Assembly (NCBI GenBank): GCA_038872535.1 | Contig: JAVZJY010000014.1 | Span: 1-26,558 of the forward strand | DNA from: JASEJA01 sp038872535 | GTDB lineage: Archaea; Thermoproteota; Bathyarchaeia; Bathyarchaeales; Bathycorpusculaceae | Direction of reading: 5' to 3' | Length of the DNA stretch: 26,558 nt | Shown here: piece after piece, positions 7,136-16,594 of the stretch | Layout: each line of letters opens with the position of its first letter | How positions within the stretch are numbered: position 1 is the first letter of the stretch | Translations under genes and position numbers: made by a program | The notes under the pieces: generated by a model | What the model was told of the DNA's origin: nothing | The model's input: only the letters and a program-made list of their open reading frames with translations | Database searches by the model: none

Positions 7136-10100
7136 TTATGGGTCGTGCGGTGTTTTTTCGCTTATTGTTCCTAAGCGTTCAAGAATCGTCACTGTCGGAT
7201 AATGTGCATCCTCCGTGTAGTCTATTCTGAGAACCAGTGTTGTTACTCCACGGTTTTCTCCTTGCAAGTAGTAGATGCCTTCTTCGTGGAACCACTTGCA
7301 TGTGTAGTAGGTGTCGTCGCCGCTCCAACCGTAAATCATGAAGCCAACTGTGCCGTTAATGTCTTTGTATGTTGTGATTACGCCTATTCCGTAGCCTGTA
7401 ACGCTTTTGTCCCACATGCTGTTTTTGTAGTACCATTGTCCTAGATAGTTGCTGCTTTTTGTTGTGTTCCAGCATGTTGGAGCAAATATTACATCTATTA
7501 GGTTGCCGCTTGTTATGCCGTAAATCTGTATTGCCTGCGAGAACTCGTTGAAGTATTCGCTGAACAGGTTTGCGGATGGACCAGCTACGGTGATTATGTT
7601 GGATGTTGCAACTGGGTAGCGTGTACACCAATCGTCTATGTAAGCTAGTCTGCCGACGCTGTCGTATATGTCTGTCCATGCTGGTCCGCCAGCTCGCCAT
7701 GTGGCGTTGCCAAGATCAGCAAGCAAGTATGGAACGTTAGTGCCCCACATGTCCATCATGTCCAAGCCGCCGTTGCCAATTGTAACTTGCTTGTTCTTGA
7801 AGGCTGCTGAAACCATGGCTGCGCCTATAGAGTCTATGGCTCTGGAGTGGTTGCCAACGACTATCCATTCGTATCGTCCCATCAAGCTTTTTGTTAAGGA
7901 AGCAGCTGCAATCGAATAATTGGCTATCACGGAATAGCCGCTGCCTCCTCCACTTGTGTAGGTTAATGTGTGGTTTGCTCTGAGCAAAATGCTTCCTGTC
8001 ACATGAACCCATTCATGTTCTGGCGGTGTAATGCTATACTGTATGGTCATGTTGCCGTTGTAGGTAACATTGTAGCGAGCACTAAGTTCGCTTGCGTAGT
8101 ATGTTGAGTTGTAAACTGTGACGTAGCCTCCATCTGGTGGAACTTTTATGTTAACTGTTATGTTGAGGTCATCTAAACCTGTCAACAGTTGACCTTGTGA
8201 AGGGGTGCCTGTTATGTTGAACATGAATTCGTCGTATAACACTGTTATGTTTTGAATTACATCGAGAGTGTCTTGCCACTGCGTGGAGTTTATAACAGTG
8301 TTCGGGACGATCTTTACTACCGTTTCTCTGTCGCCCACTGATCTACTAGTATTTCCAAATAGGAGGGTTCCGCCGTAGTTTTCAATGTCTGTTGCTGTGT
8401 AGGAGACTGTGCAGTTTGTGGAGTATAATATTTTTATCACTGTTCCTGCTGCTGGAACTGAAGCTGCCCGAATCGTAATTGTTCCAACTCCTGTTGTAGA
8501 GTTAACTGAAAGTTCGTAAGGTTCACTTGCAGACAACGCCGAGCTTGTAGTGTTCCATACTGATCTCGCTGGATGTTTCATTGCGCCGTCCCATTCGACA
8601 CGTTCACTGAAGGTGCAGTATGAATCCCAATTTGCAACGTATATCACTGGTTTATTTGAAAGCGTAATGGTTAGGTTGGTCCCTGCAAGAGCTGCAGTCT
8701 TCTCTGCCTCTGTTACTTCGTGAAACTCTACCCATCGTCTAGTGTCTTGTTCTACTGCGGCGTACAAGTCCCATGGGTTGAAGATTTCCTCAAGCTGATA
8801 TCTCACTTCCCTGTCAATTACGTTACCAGTGCCACCTGACCTATTAGCGTCGTCTCCAATCCAGTTGTCAGTTAAGCCATAGACGGTTACACCTCTAAAT
8901 TGCCTGTCGAAGTGGCGAATGAAATTTCCGCTACCATCAGTAACGTTTACTGGAGTTTTTGTTAATACAAAATCCCATTCTCCAATCAGATACGGAGACA
9001 TAAACGGTTCAAGCGAAGTGTCAACAGCATCCTCACCATAACTCAGAGATTTCCACCACTTGTTTTGATAACCAGCATCGACATGCCAGTTAGAAAGCGA
9101 AGGCCAAAATGCAGCCCAACCAACATAAGTTCTATCTTTAGAAACTATCTGCGCCACGTCATATGTTCCGGGAGTTGTTGGCTCGCTCCCGTGAGTTGAA
9201 ATGCCAAGCCAAGTTGCAGGATAAAGCGTTGGGTTCAAGTGATATTCTTCATCGTAAACGGTACTCTGTCCTTCCGGTGGAGTGCCCCCCGCGACATAAA
9301 AGTGTACATAGCTGTCGTACGTGTTAGCTGGTCCAATGTCCCATTCGCCTCTGTTGCTGAACTGAATTATAGCGCCGTTGACTGTTGCGTTATAAGTTGC
9401 ATCTGCTGGAACAGTTATTTGACCGAAAACAAACTTTGTTGTACATTCTTTGATATCCTTAATAACAATGACTTCCTTCTTATCCTTGTTAAATATGAAG
9501 GTAAAGACGACATCAACTAACGGCTCGTCCTCACTCCATGATTCATCCCAATCATAAATGTGCGTCACTGTACGGGCAATAAACATCCTCGGACCATTAT
9601 ATAATATTCGTATGTCCTCAGTGGTTGCTGTACCATTAGTTTTTCGTCCGCCATTTACTGGTCCAACACCCGTGCTTATCAATTTGCCTACATCTGAGGG
9701 GTCTTCTGCAGATTCAGTTAAAGCGCCACTGTAGTTGTAATTACTGTGCACTCTTATCCAGTCTTTTCCATAATCAACAAGGTCAGCATGCTGCGCCATA
9801 GCCCAAACGTTTCTGGGACCAGAAGTCGTGTAATATGTTATGTTTATGAGCCACCCACTCATCCATTTATTCTTAGTTATCTCTGACGGAACACTAGAGC
9901 CTGCTGCTGGTGCGAATGCATCTCTGTCACGGTATTCTAGCCCAACGTTTGTGCTGCTGTCTATCATTTCACCGAATTTTGAGAAGCCTATCTTTAGGCT
10001 CTTGTCGTTTTTGAATGGATATAGCGAGTAATAGTCTGTGGCAAGTACGCCGTTGACAGTCATGTACCAGCTTGATGGATCTGTTGCCTCTGTTGTTTTT

Positions 10101-10186
10101 ATGAATAGTGCTGGTGTTAATATCGTTGCTGCGATTGATGCGATAAGTAAAATCGAGAGCGTTTTCTTTCTTCTTTCCATTTTCAT
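7136..10186 (-). CDS. Large secreted surface glycoprotein, S-layer candidate
   Basis: A 1016-residue exported protein. Residues 1-34 form a signal peptide (basic MKMERRKK, hydrophobic core, cleavage near TTEA). The mature part is rich in Thr, Ser, Asn, Tyr and Trp, with more than 20 N-x-S/T sequons. Residues about 761-1016 form a compact region (RYEWIVVGNHSRAIDSIGAA..., VAGPSANLFSEYFNEF) reminiscent of archaeal surface-layer proteins. No C-terminal membrane anchor is present, so attachment would be by lattice contacts. GAGG lies 1 nt before the ATG at 10186 but 7 nt before an ATG at 10180, which may be the real start. It sits amid glycosyltransferases that could decorate it. S-layer identity is inference; another secreted protein is possible. 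Confidence 0.7.
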   Translation of the reverse strand: MKMERRKKTLSILLIASIAATILTPALFIKTTEATDPSSWYMTVNGVLATDYYSLYPFKNDKSLKIGFSKFGEMIDSSTNVGLEYRDRDAFAPAAGSSVPSEITKNKWMSGWLINITYYTTSGPRNVWAMAQHADLVDYGKDWIRVHSNYNYSGALTESAEDPSDVGKLISTGVGPVNGGRKTNGTATTEDIRILYNGPRMFIARTVTHIYDWDESWSEDEPLVDVVFTFIFNKDKKEVIVIKDIKECTTKFVFGQITVPADATYNATVNGAIIQFSNRGEWDIGPANTYDSYVHFYVAGGTPPEGQSTVYDEEYHLNPTLYPATWLGISTHGSEPTTPGTYDVAQIVSKDRTYVGWAAFWPSLSNWHVDAGYQNKWWKSLSYGEDAVDTSLEPFMSPYLIGEWDFVLTKTPVNVTDGSGNFIRHFDRQFRGVTVYGLTDNWIGDDANRSGGTGNVIDREVRYQLEEIFNPWDLYAAVEQDTRRWVEFHEVTEAEKTAALAGTNLTITLSNKPVIYVANWDSYCTFSERVEWDGAMKHPARSVWNTTSSALSASEPYELSVNSTTGVGTITIRAASVPAAGTVIKILYSTNCTVSYTATDIENYGGTLLFGNTSRSVGDRETVVKIVPNTVINSTQWQDTLDVIQNITVLYDEFMFNITGTPSQGQLLTGLDDLNITVNIKVPPDGGYVTVYNSTYYASELSARYNVTYNGNMTIQYSITPPEHEWVHVTGSILLRANHTLTYTSGGGSGYSVIANYSIAAASLTKSLMGRYEWIVVGNHSRAIDSIGAAMVSAAFKNKQVTIGNGGLDMMDMWGTNVPYLLADLGNATWRAGGPAWTDIYDSVGRLAYIDDWCTRYPVATSNIITVAGPSANLFSEYFNEFSQAIQIYGITSGNLIDVIFAPTCWNTTKSSNYLGQWYYKNSMWDKSVTGYGIGVITTYKDINGTVGFMIYGWSGDDTYYTCKWFHEEGIYYLQGENRGVTTLVLRIDYTEDAHYPTVTILERLGTISEKTPHDP

Positions 10187-10222
10187 TCCTCTTTATGGGT
10201 CATGTATGAAAGCGTGGCACGT

Positions 10223-10265
10223 TTATTAAAAATTTTTTAGTGGTTCTGATTCAGATTTAGAACAA
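10223..10265 (-). promoter_or_regulatory. Promoter and shared upstream element before the surface protein (copy A)
   Basis: Read on the minus strand, TTGTTC and the core TTCTAAATCTGAA (10262-10250) lie 17 nt upstream of a strong TATA box, TTTTTAATAA (10232-10223), itself preceded by CTAAAAAA. The predicted start of transcription is about 10201, giving a leader of about 15-20 nt with a GAGG ribosome site. The segment also contains TCTGATTCAGA (10245-10255), an 11-bp palindrome. The T-rich minus-strand stretch at about 10262-10296 probably ends the upstream GT2 message. Confidence 0.6.
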
Positions 10266-10297
10266 AAACCAAAAAATTGCTCAAACAAAAAACAAAA

Positions 10298-11044
10298 CTA
10301 ACCAGAACGTTTTAAATCATTCAAAAACCTAAACTTCAGGATTAGGGATAAATAGCCAAAAACAGTCGAAAGCAACCGCATTTTACTAGCGCCACCCTTC
10401 TTCCCATAATCCAAAAGTATCGGAACTTCTCTGACAACGCCTCCAAAACGAACAGCTTTTAACAGAAGCTCAAGGGAAGCAACAAAACCCGTCGACTCAA
10501 TAATTTTATCCTTAAAAACGCTGCATAAAACCTTAAGCAGATGCGCCCTAAAACACCTGAAACCGCTGGTTGCGTCTCTAACTTGCAGATGGAATAGGCT
10601 TTTCACCAAAAAGTTGATTCCCATACTTAAAATTGTCCTATGTAAAGGGACGTTCAATTGTTTACCACCATCAACATAACGGGAACCAACAACAATGTCA
10701 GCATCAACAGCAAAGTTTAACATGTCAAGAACATGCTTAGGATTATGAGTATTATCAGAATCCATGGTTACAACAAAATCTTCATCGCATGCCAAATTTG
10801 CGGCTTCAACAAGCCCCGTTCTCAAAGCGGCGCCCAAACCCATGTTCGTATAATGCACGAGAACCCTAATTGGGTACTCTGTTGAAAGATCTTTTAGAGC
10901 TTCTCCAGTTCTGTCGTGACTTCCATCATTAACTGCTATTATCTCGTATTGAACATAGGGTTTTAGGGTCTCGTCTATCTCGTGGACAAGCTGCTTAATG
11001 TTCTGTTCTTCATTGAAGCATGGCAAAACTACGTAGCACTTCAT
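10298..11044 (-). CDS. Dolichyl-phosphate mannose synthase-like glycosyltransferase family 2
   Basis: A 248-residue GT-A enzyme that charges a polyprenyl or dolichyl phosphate with a hexose from a nucleotide sugar on the cytosolic side. It opens with VVLPCFNEEQNI; VNDGSHDRT at about 38-46 binds the nucleotide; the metal motif is DSD at 95-97; VGSRYVDGG follows at about 119-127 and RDATSGFRCF at about 156-165, all as in DPM1-type enzymes. It has no C-terminal membrane domain, so it belongs to the soluble, peripheral class. It has its own copy of the shared upstream element and is 90 nt downstream of the methyltransferase. Its lipid-linked sugar could feed the membrane transferase encoded at 16527. 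The sugar itself is not determinable. Confidence 0.88.
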   Translation of the reverse strand: MKCYVVLPCFNEEQNIKQLVHEIDETLKPYVQYEIIAVNDGSHDRTGEALKDLSTEYPIRVLVHYTNMGLGAALRTGLVEAANLACDEDFVVTMDSDNTHNPKHVLDMLNFAVDADIVVGSRYVDGGKQLNVPLHRTILSMGINFLVKSLFHLQVRDATSGFRCFRAHLLKVLCSVFKDKIIESTGFVASLELLLKAVRFGGVVREVPILLDYGKKGGASKMRLLSTVFGYLSLILKFRFLNDLKRSG

Positions 11045-11105
11045 TTTTCGGAGCCACTTGTTAGAATGAATTTTTTGATGGTGAAGAAAAGAGCTTTAAG
11101 GAGAC

Positions 11106-11127
11106 TTCAGTTTCCGACTTAGAACAA
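11106..11127 (-). promoter_or_regulatory. Shared upstream element before the DPM1-like GT2 (copy B)
   Basis: On the minus strand TTGTTC leads into the core TTCTAAGTCGGAA, with GAA ending at 11112, 68 nt before the ATG at 11044. It matches copy A at 18 of 22 aligned bases without gaps. A TATA-like CCTTAAAG (about 11094-11101) follows. The element lies just after the methyltransferase stop, so the GT2 gene probably has its own promoter. Confidence 0.5.
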
Positions 11128-11134
11128 GACGGAT

Positions 11135-11977
11135 CTAATTCTTTTTAAAAAGAAGAATTCTGCCAAAGGAAAGAAAGCTTAATGGAGTCTCTGCCAAGCG
11201 ATAGTCTATAAACTCAGCTAACAAAGCTGCAGCCCACGACAAGAATGATAAAAGACCAGCAGGAATCCATTTGTTTTTGGAAATGAAATAGTACACTCTT
11301 TTGTTGAAAGATGCCGCGTAGGCCCTTAATCCAAAAATTGTTATGGGAAGGGAAAGGTCGACAGCGCGCCAGTAGACAAGCGAAGCCCCAGCATTCTTAA
11401 ATTCTTCAATGTACTGTTGCATAGTTCTTATTTTAAGGTGCCTTGTACGTTTTATGACCGCTAAATTAGGAGCAGTTTCAAAAAGTAGCATATACCCACC
11501 AGATTTTGTCACCCTGACTATTTCGCGAATAGCCATCCGCCAACATTCGTCATCGTGCATGTGCTGCAACACTGTCACGCAGTTAACAAAGTCATAGGCT
11601 TCGTCTGAAAAATTCAGTTTTGAAACATCCATCACGCAAAAATCGACATTGTACACGCTTCGTTTTCTGGCGTTCTCTTCGGCTAAACGAACCATTTTTG
11701 AACTTAAGTCAATAGCTGTCACTGAATCAAATTTCTTGGCGAAAAACCTCGACCACTTTCCTGGTCCACATCCAACATCAAGAATTTTCGCAGATTTATC
11801 CATCTTAATTACGTCATCTAAAACTTTCAGTACGAAATCATAAGCGCGCTTATCAGCGTAATCGACAAGCCAATTTCTTGCAACTTTCCTCCATTTTTCG
11901 AGGCGACGCCACTTTTCGAAATCCTTAGCCTCCAAAGCCACATAATCCCAATAATTCTCTAGTTTGCCCTCTTCCAA
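11135..11977 (-). CDS. SAM-dependent class I methyltransferase
   Basis: A Rossmann-fold methyltransferase of 280 residues from the TTG start used here. Motif I DVGCGPGKWS is at about residues 67-76, the acidic ribose-binding residue follows in AIDLSSKMV, then CVMDVSKLNF (adenine contact) and VNCVTVLQHM. The C-terminus has a hydrophobic stretch (WIPAGLLSFLSWAAALL) that could hold it at the membrane. I prefer TTG at 11977 because GGAGGAGG (11993-11986) lies 8 nt upstream; an ATG at 12019 adds 14 residues but has no ribosome site and would overlap the upstream gene by 61 nt. Even so, the reading frames overlap by 19 nt, implying coupling to the large glycosyltransferase. It may methylate a sugar of the same glycan. 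Confidence 0.82.
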   Translation of the reverse strand: MEEGKLENYWDYVALEAKDFEKWRRLEKWRKVARNWLVDYADKRAYDFVLKVLDDVIKMDKSAKILDVGCGPGKWSRFFAKKFDSVTAIDLSSKMVRLAEENARKRSVYNVDFCVMDVSKLNFSDEAYDFVNCVTVLQHMHDDECWRMAIREIVRVTKSGGYMLLFETAPNLAVIKRTRHLKIRTMQQYIEEFKNAGASLVYWRAVDLSLPITIFGLRAYAASFNKRVYYFISKNKWIPAGLLSFLSWAAALLAEFIDYRLAETPLSFLSFGRILLFKKN

Positions 11978-14900
11978 AACGTAAGCCTCCTCCAGAAAAA
12001 GCGCTTGCCAAAAATCCATTTACGAGAGATTAATAGGAAAACAGGCGCCGCTAGGAAAATCGAGACAAAACTGGATATGGATGTAATTAAGCCTATATCA
12101 GCATAGAATTGACCAATAAAGTATACGGTTATTGTAAACTGACCTGTCCTGTTTATGTAATAGCTGTTAACAATCGAGTAGGCAAGGTGTGGAGAGATCG
12201 CTTCGCCGTCAACAAAAGCCTTCCACGATGGGTCATAAGCGTCTGAAAAAATCAGCGTAAACGCTTTATCACTATTAATATAAACTTTAAAGAGACATGA
12301 ATTCACCTTTTCATAACTTATGGATATTTCATCACCTTTTGAGATAAACAAGTCGTTTAATGCTAGGTACTCTTCTCCGTCTCCAAGCGAGTAAATAACA
12401 AAGCTGTCAAGTTCAACAAGCCCGGACCCGCAGATGCTTATTTGGTGTTCTCCTTCTTCAAGAAAGAATGGCCCAATTTCACACCATTCAACAGTGCTTA
12501 TCGATTTATTGCATTGTATTGTGTAGGTTCTGCCATCTAAATCAAGATACAATTTCCCATAATTTGGGCCTTCTGAAACTCTTGCAGCGAGCATGTAGTT
12601 TCCACTGCGAGGTACAGTTATATTTGCTGAAGTTGCACAGGGCGAGTAGGCTTGAATTTCCCATAAGCTCACTAGATTGTGAATTGAGAATTCTGTAACC
12701 AAGATTCGAAGTTTGTCTGTTTCCACGGGCTCCGCGAAAACGTGGGTTCTTTCGAGTGCGCTGTTGTCAATTACTTCTGTCTGTGTGACCCACTCCACAC
12801 CATTCCATGTTTGTATGGAGTAATCTTTTGCGTAGGCGTTTTCGAAAAGCAGTCGAACACCGAGAATCCTTTGCGGCTTTTCCCACGTTAACTCTAACCA
12901 TTGTGGCAAAACGCCCTTTTCAGAAGCCCACCGTGTTTGCACGCTGTTATCGTTTGCATTTTTTGCCTCGAGCTGATAATCGCCTATCCAGCTTGTTGAG
13001 CTTGCATTTGCAGAGGCAAGCGGGGCAACATTTAAACCATAACTTTCTGAACGAACCATATATCCAACATTTGGCTTTAAAATCCAAGTCCATTCACCAT
13101 CTGAAGAGTCTAAGAAAAGGTTTTCTGCTTCATAAAAACATAAGATGCGCCCAGAGAAATCCTGCAAGGTTTTGGTTATCTCTTTTATCTTTGATTCAAG
13201 TTCAGAAGACTTAATGAAGGCTATTACGTCAATGTCATTGTAGCCCGTTCCATCATTTTCTAGTGTTACCCGATGCTTTCCCTTAGCCAATTCAAGTTTT
13301 GTCACATTAACCCATGAAAGCTCAGACCATAATTGAGCTTCTGCACGGATTTCTCGGATTGGATCCCCGTCGATATATACATTTAGTTTTCCACGGCAAG
13401 TTGCAAACCCCATCCTTAACCAGAAATCGTATTGCCCATCCTCGCCTACTTCAAAGGGAATTTCGATCTTGTTCTTTCCAGATGTTGTCAAAGTATCTCC
13501 GCTAAAGGTTAAAGCGCCTAAAATTCGCCACGAAGACCCTTTTATCCAATAGGCGGTGTGATTTAGGCTTGAAACGCCGTAGTCTCCTGCGAGGATAAAG
13601 TTTTTCTCGCCAGCGTAGGAGAGTAGCGCTAAATCCAGAACGTCCAAGTTAACAAAGCTCATCATTTGGAAATTATCTATAGATTCTATTCCAAGGGAGT
13701 CGCTGGACGTGGACGCAAAAAACAAGGCAGTCTCGTTTAGACGGAAACCGTCAATTTTGCAGAGCGCATCAAAGGATTCTAGCCCTCCAACAACAAACAT
13801 TGAATTGGTTACCGCAAAAACTCTTGGCATGGCGTACTCGTTTTGAAGAACTAGAGCTGTTTCGTTGTAAATGACCTTATAGCCTTCTTGTTTTAGGAAG
13901 AAATCCCGTGTTTTGTTAGTCGCGTATGGCGGTATTACTATGTACTTATAAGCGAACGTCCCTAAAATTTTGAATATGTTGTCGGTTAGATGTTCTCTTG
14001 CAAGTCTGAATCTCAAATGGTCGACGAACTTTCGCGCTCTAAAGTTCCAGCCGCCATCTTGAAGAACTGGTTTGTCATGTACGAAGGCGCTGTCAAAACC
14101 TATGTCGTGTCCCCAACCGAGAGTGGTTTCCATTGCACTGCAAGCGAAATCTGAGTCTTGATCTGAAACTAACCATTCTTGTGGGCTTCTACTTACGGAA
14201 ACAACTTTGTAGTCATCTTGTTGGAGAGAAAGCCATTCGTAAGGAGCCAAATACTGCTTTGGCGGCGTATAAACGTACAAACCATTAATAAGAAAGAAAG
14301 AGCACGCTAGAAAACCGCTAAGAAATATTAGTATTAAAAGGATTATGCTTATGAAATGGATGAACTTATGCACCTTCTTCAAAAAGATGTCGAAGGAATC
14401 TAAGGAGAATACAACGAATTTATTTTTGGAAAAATTACCAACCTTCAACCTCATCTTGAACAAAAACTCGTTTATTTTGACATATTTTCTACTTTTAACG
14501 TAATCTGTTAGGTAATATGTTAAAAGCGAAGTGAAGAAGGCATGAGAGAAAATAGCCATTGCAATCCATCTGTTTGCCGCCCTAAAAATTGCAAAGTGCG
14601 GAATGTTGAACCAAGCCCAAATAAAAACTTGCCCGAGAGGCGAGTTTGGACCTTTTGCAACAAAAATAGAAACCAACATAGCAGCCGCAAAGAAAATGGT
14701 ATAACGGTCTCTACGCACTAAAAGCATGCAGTAGGAAATGAAGAACAAAACGAAGAGAAGATTGTATAACGGGAAATCAGTTACGCCTATTTGAGTGTAC
14801 ACATCCAAAATGTTGGTGTAGCCCCATTTTTCCACAGCTCTTAAAGTGAAAGCGTCAAACAAGTTTGGGTAACTGCAAAGATAAGCGTCTTCTAATGGAT

Positions 14901-16527
14901 ATTCATAGGAAGGATGAAAGTATGGCGATCTGATGTTAATTAGGAAAGGAATCAGGAAAAAGGCTGAAAGCAAGAAGACTAGCAATGCTGATGGAAAAGC
15001 GACTTTGAGAAACCGTAAAAACTTGTTTTTTACGATTTCCGTTTTGACTGGATAAAATATGAGGAAAACCGTGAACAACATTAAGAAAACACCGTAGATA
15101 ACTATGAATTCTGGATGAAAACTCGTTAGAAAAAGGCTTAGGCTTAAGGAAAGCATAAGTACATGTCTGGGCCTGCCAGTCTGAAGCGCCTTGTCCAGCG
15201 CTATAAAGATTAGCGGTGCTAACGCGTAGCTATAGATTATGTCGATGTGAGCTTCTGTTAACTGCGAAAACAGCCATTGATTTAAGATGTAAACTAGCGA
15301 GGCTGCAAGCGACGCAACATGAACCTTTGTGTGGCAGTATGCAAACAGATACATGGAGAAGCCAGCGGTAACATATGACAAGAACATGAAGACTTTAACC
15401 GTCCACGAAGGGCTTCTAAAAATGTAGTATAGAAGCATCAGAAAAAAGTCCATGAAGTTTATTCCTTCAACGAAACCGAATGAGTATGGACGCCACATCA
15501 AAAGCCATCTGAAATCTTTGCCATACAAGTAAGCTCTTGAGACAAAGCCGAGAACATCGCCACCTCCAGGCCATTCATCAGTGAATAGGAAATTTCTAAA
15601 TATCACGGTGGCAATTGCCACAATTATTGAAAGGTTCAAGATCGCGGCTTTATTTTTTACTAAAAAGTCCCTTAATGCCTCAAACTTGCATTTTCCAAAA
15701 AATGCCTTCATTATACTGGAGAATATTCCGAGAAAGTAAGCTGTGAATTCAAAAATTTTCATCAGATAAAAGCCTGTTGCTGAATTAAAATTTTCGTAAA
15801 ATAATTTGGCATTTTTAATGGATGTTAGGCGTAAGGCTGCATATCTTCTAATGATGTTAGTTGGCTCTCTTTTTATGAGTGCTGGAATGGTCTCGCCATA
15901 ATAGTAGGCTTTGGAAAAAATTTTGCTTAGTGTCAGTTTTCCTTCAAAATGAATTATACTATGGTTTATTCTGTTAACATTATAGCCTTTTTTCTTTAAC
16001 CTTTGAAAAAACTCAAAATCTTCTCCACACACAAGTCCTTCATCATAACCGCCCAACTCGAGAAAAACGCTTTTTCTAAAGAAACGTGGAATTTCCATTA
16101 ACTCACCATTTGCAGAAAGGGAAATTTTCTCCCTTTTCCTTAAGTCGCCAAATAAGCCGTTACTAACATATTTTTCTGGTATAATCACAGCATCGGTGCC
16201 TTTATGTAAACATGATTCCACACAAGCCTCAACCAATTTAGGGCTTAACACCATATCCGAATCGATGAATAGAAGAAAATTGCCCTGCGCTTTTCTCGCA
16301 GCGTAGTTTCTTGCTTCGCTTCTTTCTCCATCAAGCAGAAAAACTTTTGCCCCAAGTTCTTTTGCCATCTTTTTTGTGTTGTCTCTGCTGTAGCGGTCGA
16401 CGATTAATATTTCAATTTTTTTATAGGTTTGCTTTTTGATGGATACTATGCATTGCTTTATGTTTTTTTGGGAGTTGTATGTGGGTATTATTATTGAGAC
16501 AAGCGGTTGCGAGTTTAGCTTTTTCAC
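11959..16527 (-). CDS. Fusion of GT2 glycosyltransferase, polytopic membrane domain and exoplasmic carbohydrate-binding modules
   Basis: A 1522-residue envelope protein. Residues 1-280 are an inverting GT2 domain (SIIIPTYNSQ; D44; GERSEARNYAA; IDSDM at 88-92; GED at 168-170). Residues about 253-745 hold many membrane spans; the first external loop has acidic DEWPGGGD (317-324), as in GT-C or YfhO-like proteins. The exoplasmic part has a beta-sandwich of CBM6/35 type (about 985-1105), a discoidin/F5-8C-like domain (about 1166-1295), a second CBM-like segment (about 1297-1380), a YfhO-like tail (SDAYDPSWKAFVDGE, 1428-1442), and a final span (about 1478-1500). The start is GTG with GGAGG 5 nt upstream. 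It probably couples sugar activation inside to transfer and glycan recognition outside. Confidence 0.8.
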   Translation of the reverse strand: MKKLNSQPLVSIIIPTYNSQKNIKQCIVSIKKQTYKKIEILIVDRYSRDNTKKMAKELGAKVFLLDGERSEARNYAARKAQGNFLLFIDSDMVLSPKLVEACVESCLHKGTDAVIIPEKYVSNGLFGDLRKREKISLSANGELMEIPRFFRKSVFLELGGYDEGLVCGEDFEFFQRLKKKGYNVNRINHSIIHFEGKLTLSKIFSKAYYYGETIPALIKREPTNIIRRYAALRLTSIKNAKLFYENFNSATGFYLMKIFEFTAYFLGIFSSIMKAFFGKCKFEALRDFLVKNKAAILNLSIIVAIATVIFRNFLFTDEWPGGGDVLGFVSRAYLYGKDFRWLLMWRPYSFGFVEGINFMDFFLMLLYYIFRSPSWTVKVFMFLSYVTAGFSMYLFAYCHTKVHVASLAASLVYILNQWLFSQLTEAHIDIIYSYALAPLIFIALDKALQTGRPRHVLMLSLSLSLFLTSFHPEFIVIYGVFLMLFTVFLIFYPVKTEIVKNKFLRFLKVAFPSALLVFLLSAFFLIPFLINIRSPYFHPSYEYPLEDAYLCSYPNLFDAFTLRAVEKWGYTNILDVYTQIGVTDFPLYNLLFVLFFISYCMLLVRRDRYTIFFAAAMLVSIFVAKGPNSPLGQVFIWAWFNIPHFAIFRAANRWIAMAIFSHAFFTSLLTYYLTDYVKSRKYVKINEFLFKMRLKVGNFSKNKFVVFSLDSFDIFLKKVHKFIHFISIILLILIFLSGFLACSFFLINGLYVYTPPKQYLAPYEWLSLQQDDYKVVSVSRSPQEWLVSDQDSDFACSAMETTLGWGHDIGFDSAFVHDKPVLQDGGWNFRARKFVDHLRFRLAREHLTDNIFKILGTFAYKYIVIPPYATNKTRDFFLKQEGYKVIYNETALVLQNEYAMPRVFAVTNSMFVVGGLESFDALCKIDGFRLNETALFFASTSSDSLGIESIDNFQMMSFVNLDVLDLALLSYAGEKNFILAGDYGVSSLNHTAYWIKGSSWRILGALTFSGDTLTTSGKNKIEIPFEVGEDGQYDFWLRMGFATCRGKLNVYIDGDPIREIRAEAQLWSELSWVNVTKLELAKGKHRVTLENDGTGYNDIDVIAFIKSSELESKIKEITKTLQDFSGRILCFYEAENLFLDSSDGEWTWILKPNVGYMVRSESYGLNVAPLASANASSTSWIGDYQLEAKNANDNSVQTRWASEKGVLPQWLELTWEKPQRILGVRLLFENAYAKDYSIQTWNGVEWVTQTEVIDNSALERTHVFAEPVETDKLRILVTEFSIHNLVSLWEIQAYSPCATSANITVPRSGNYMLAARVSEGPNYGKLYLDLDGRTYTIQCNKSISTVEWCEIGPFFLEEGEHQISICGSGLVELDSFVIYSLGDGEEYLALNDLFISKGDEISISYEKVNSCLFKVYINSDKAFTLIFSDAYDPSWKAFVDGEAISPHLAYSIVNSYYINRTGQFTITVYFIGQFYADIGLITSISSFVSIFLAAPVFLLISRKWIFGKRFFWRRLTFWKRAN

Positions 16528-16594
16528 TGACGCCTCCTCGTTGGAGTTTGCCGAATGTATTGTTTATGAATTTTCTTTCAAAAATCGAACATTA

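Noticed and set aside
7202..7919. Several open frames on the plus strand opposite the surface protein gene, and frames such as 7356-7700 on the minus strand in another phase
   Set aside because: They lie wholly inside the 1016-codon gene, have low-complexity or non-family translations, and lack ribosome sites.
12807..13214. A 135-codon plus-strand frame opposite the 1522-residue fusion
   Set aside because: It is a shadow of the discoidin-like coding region; the translation is rich in Arg/Leu/His and has no domain or start signal.
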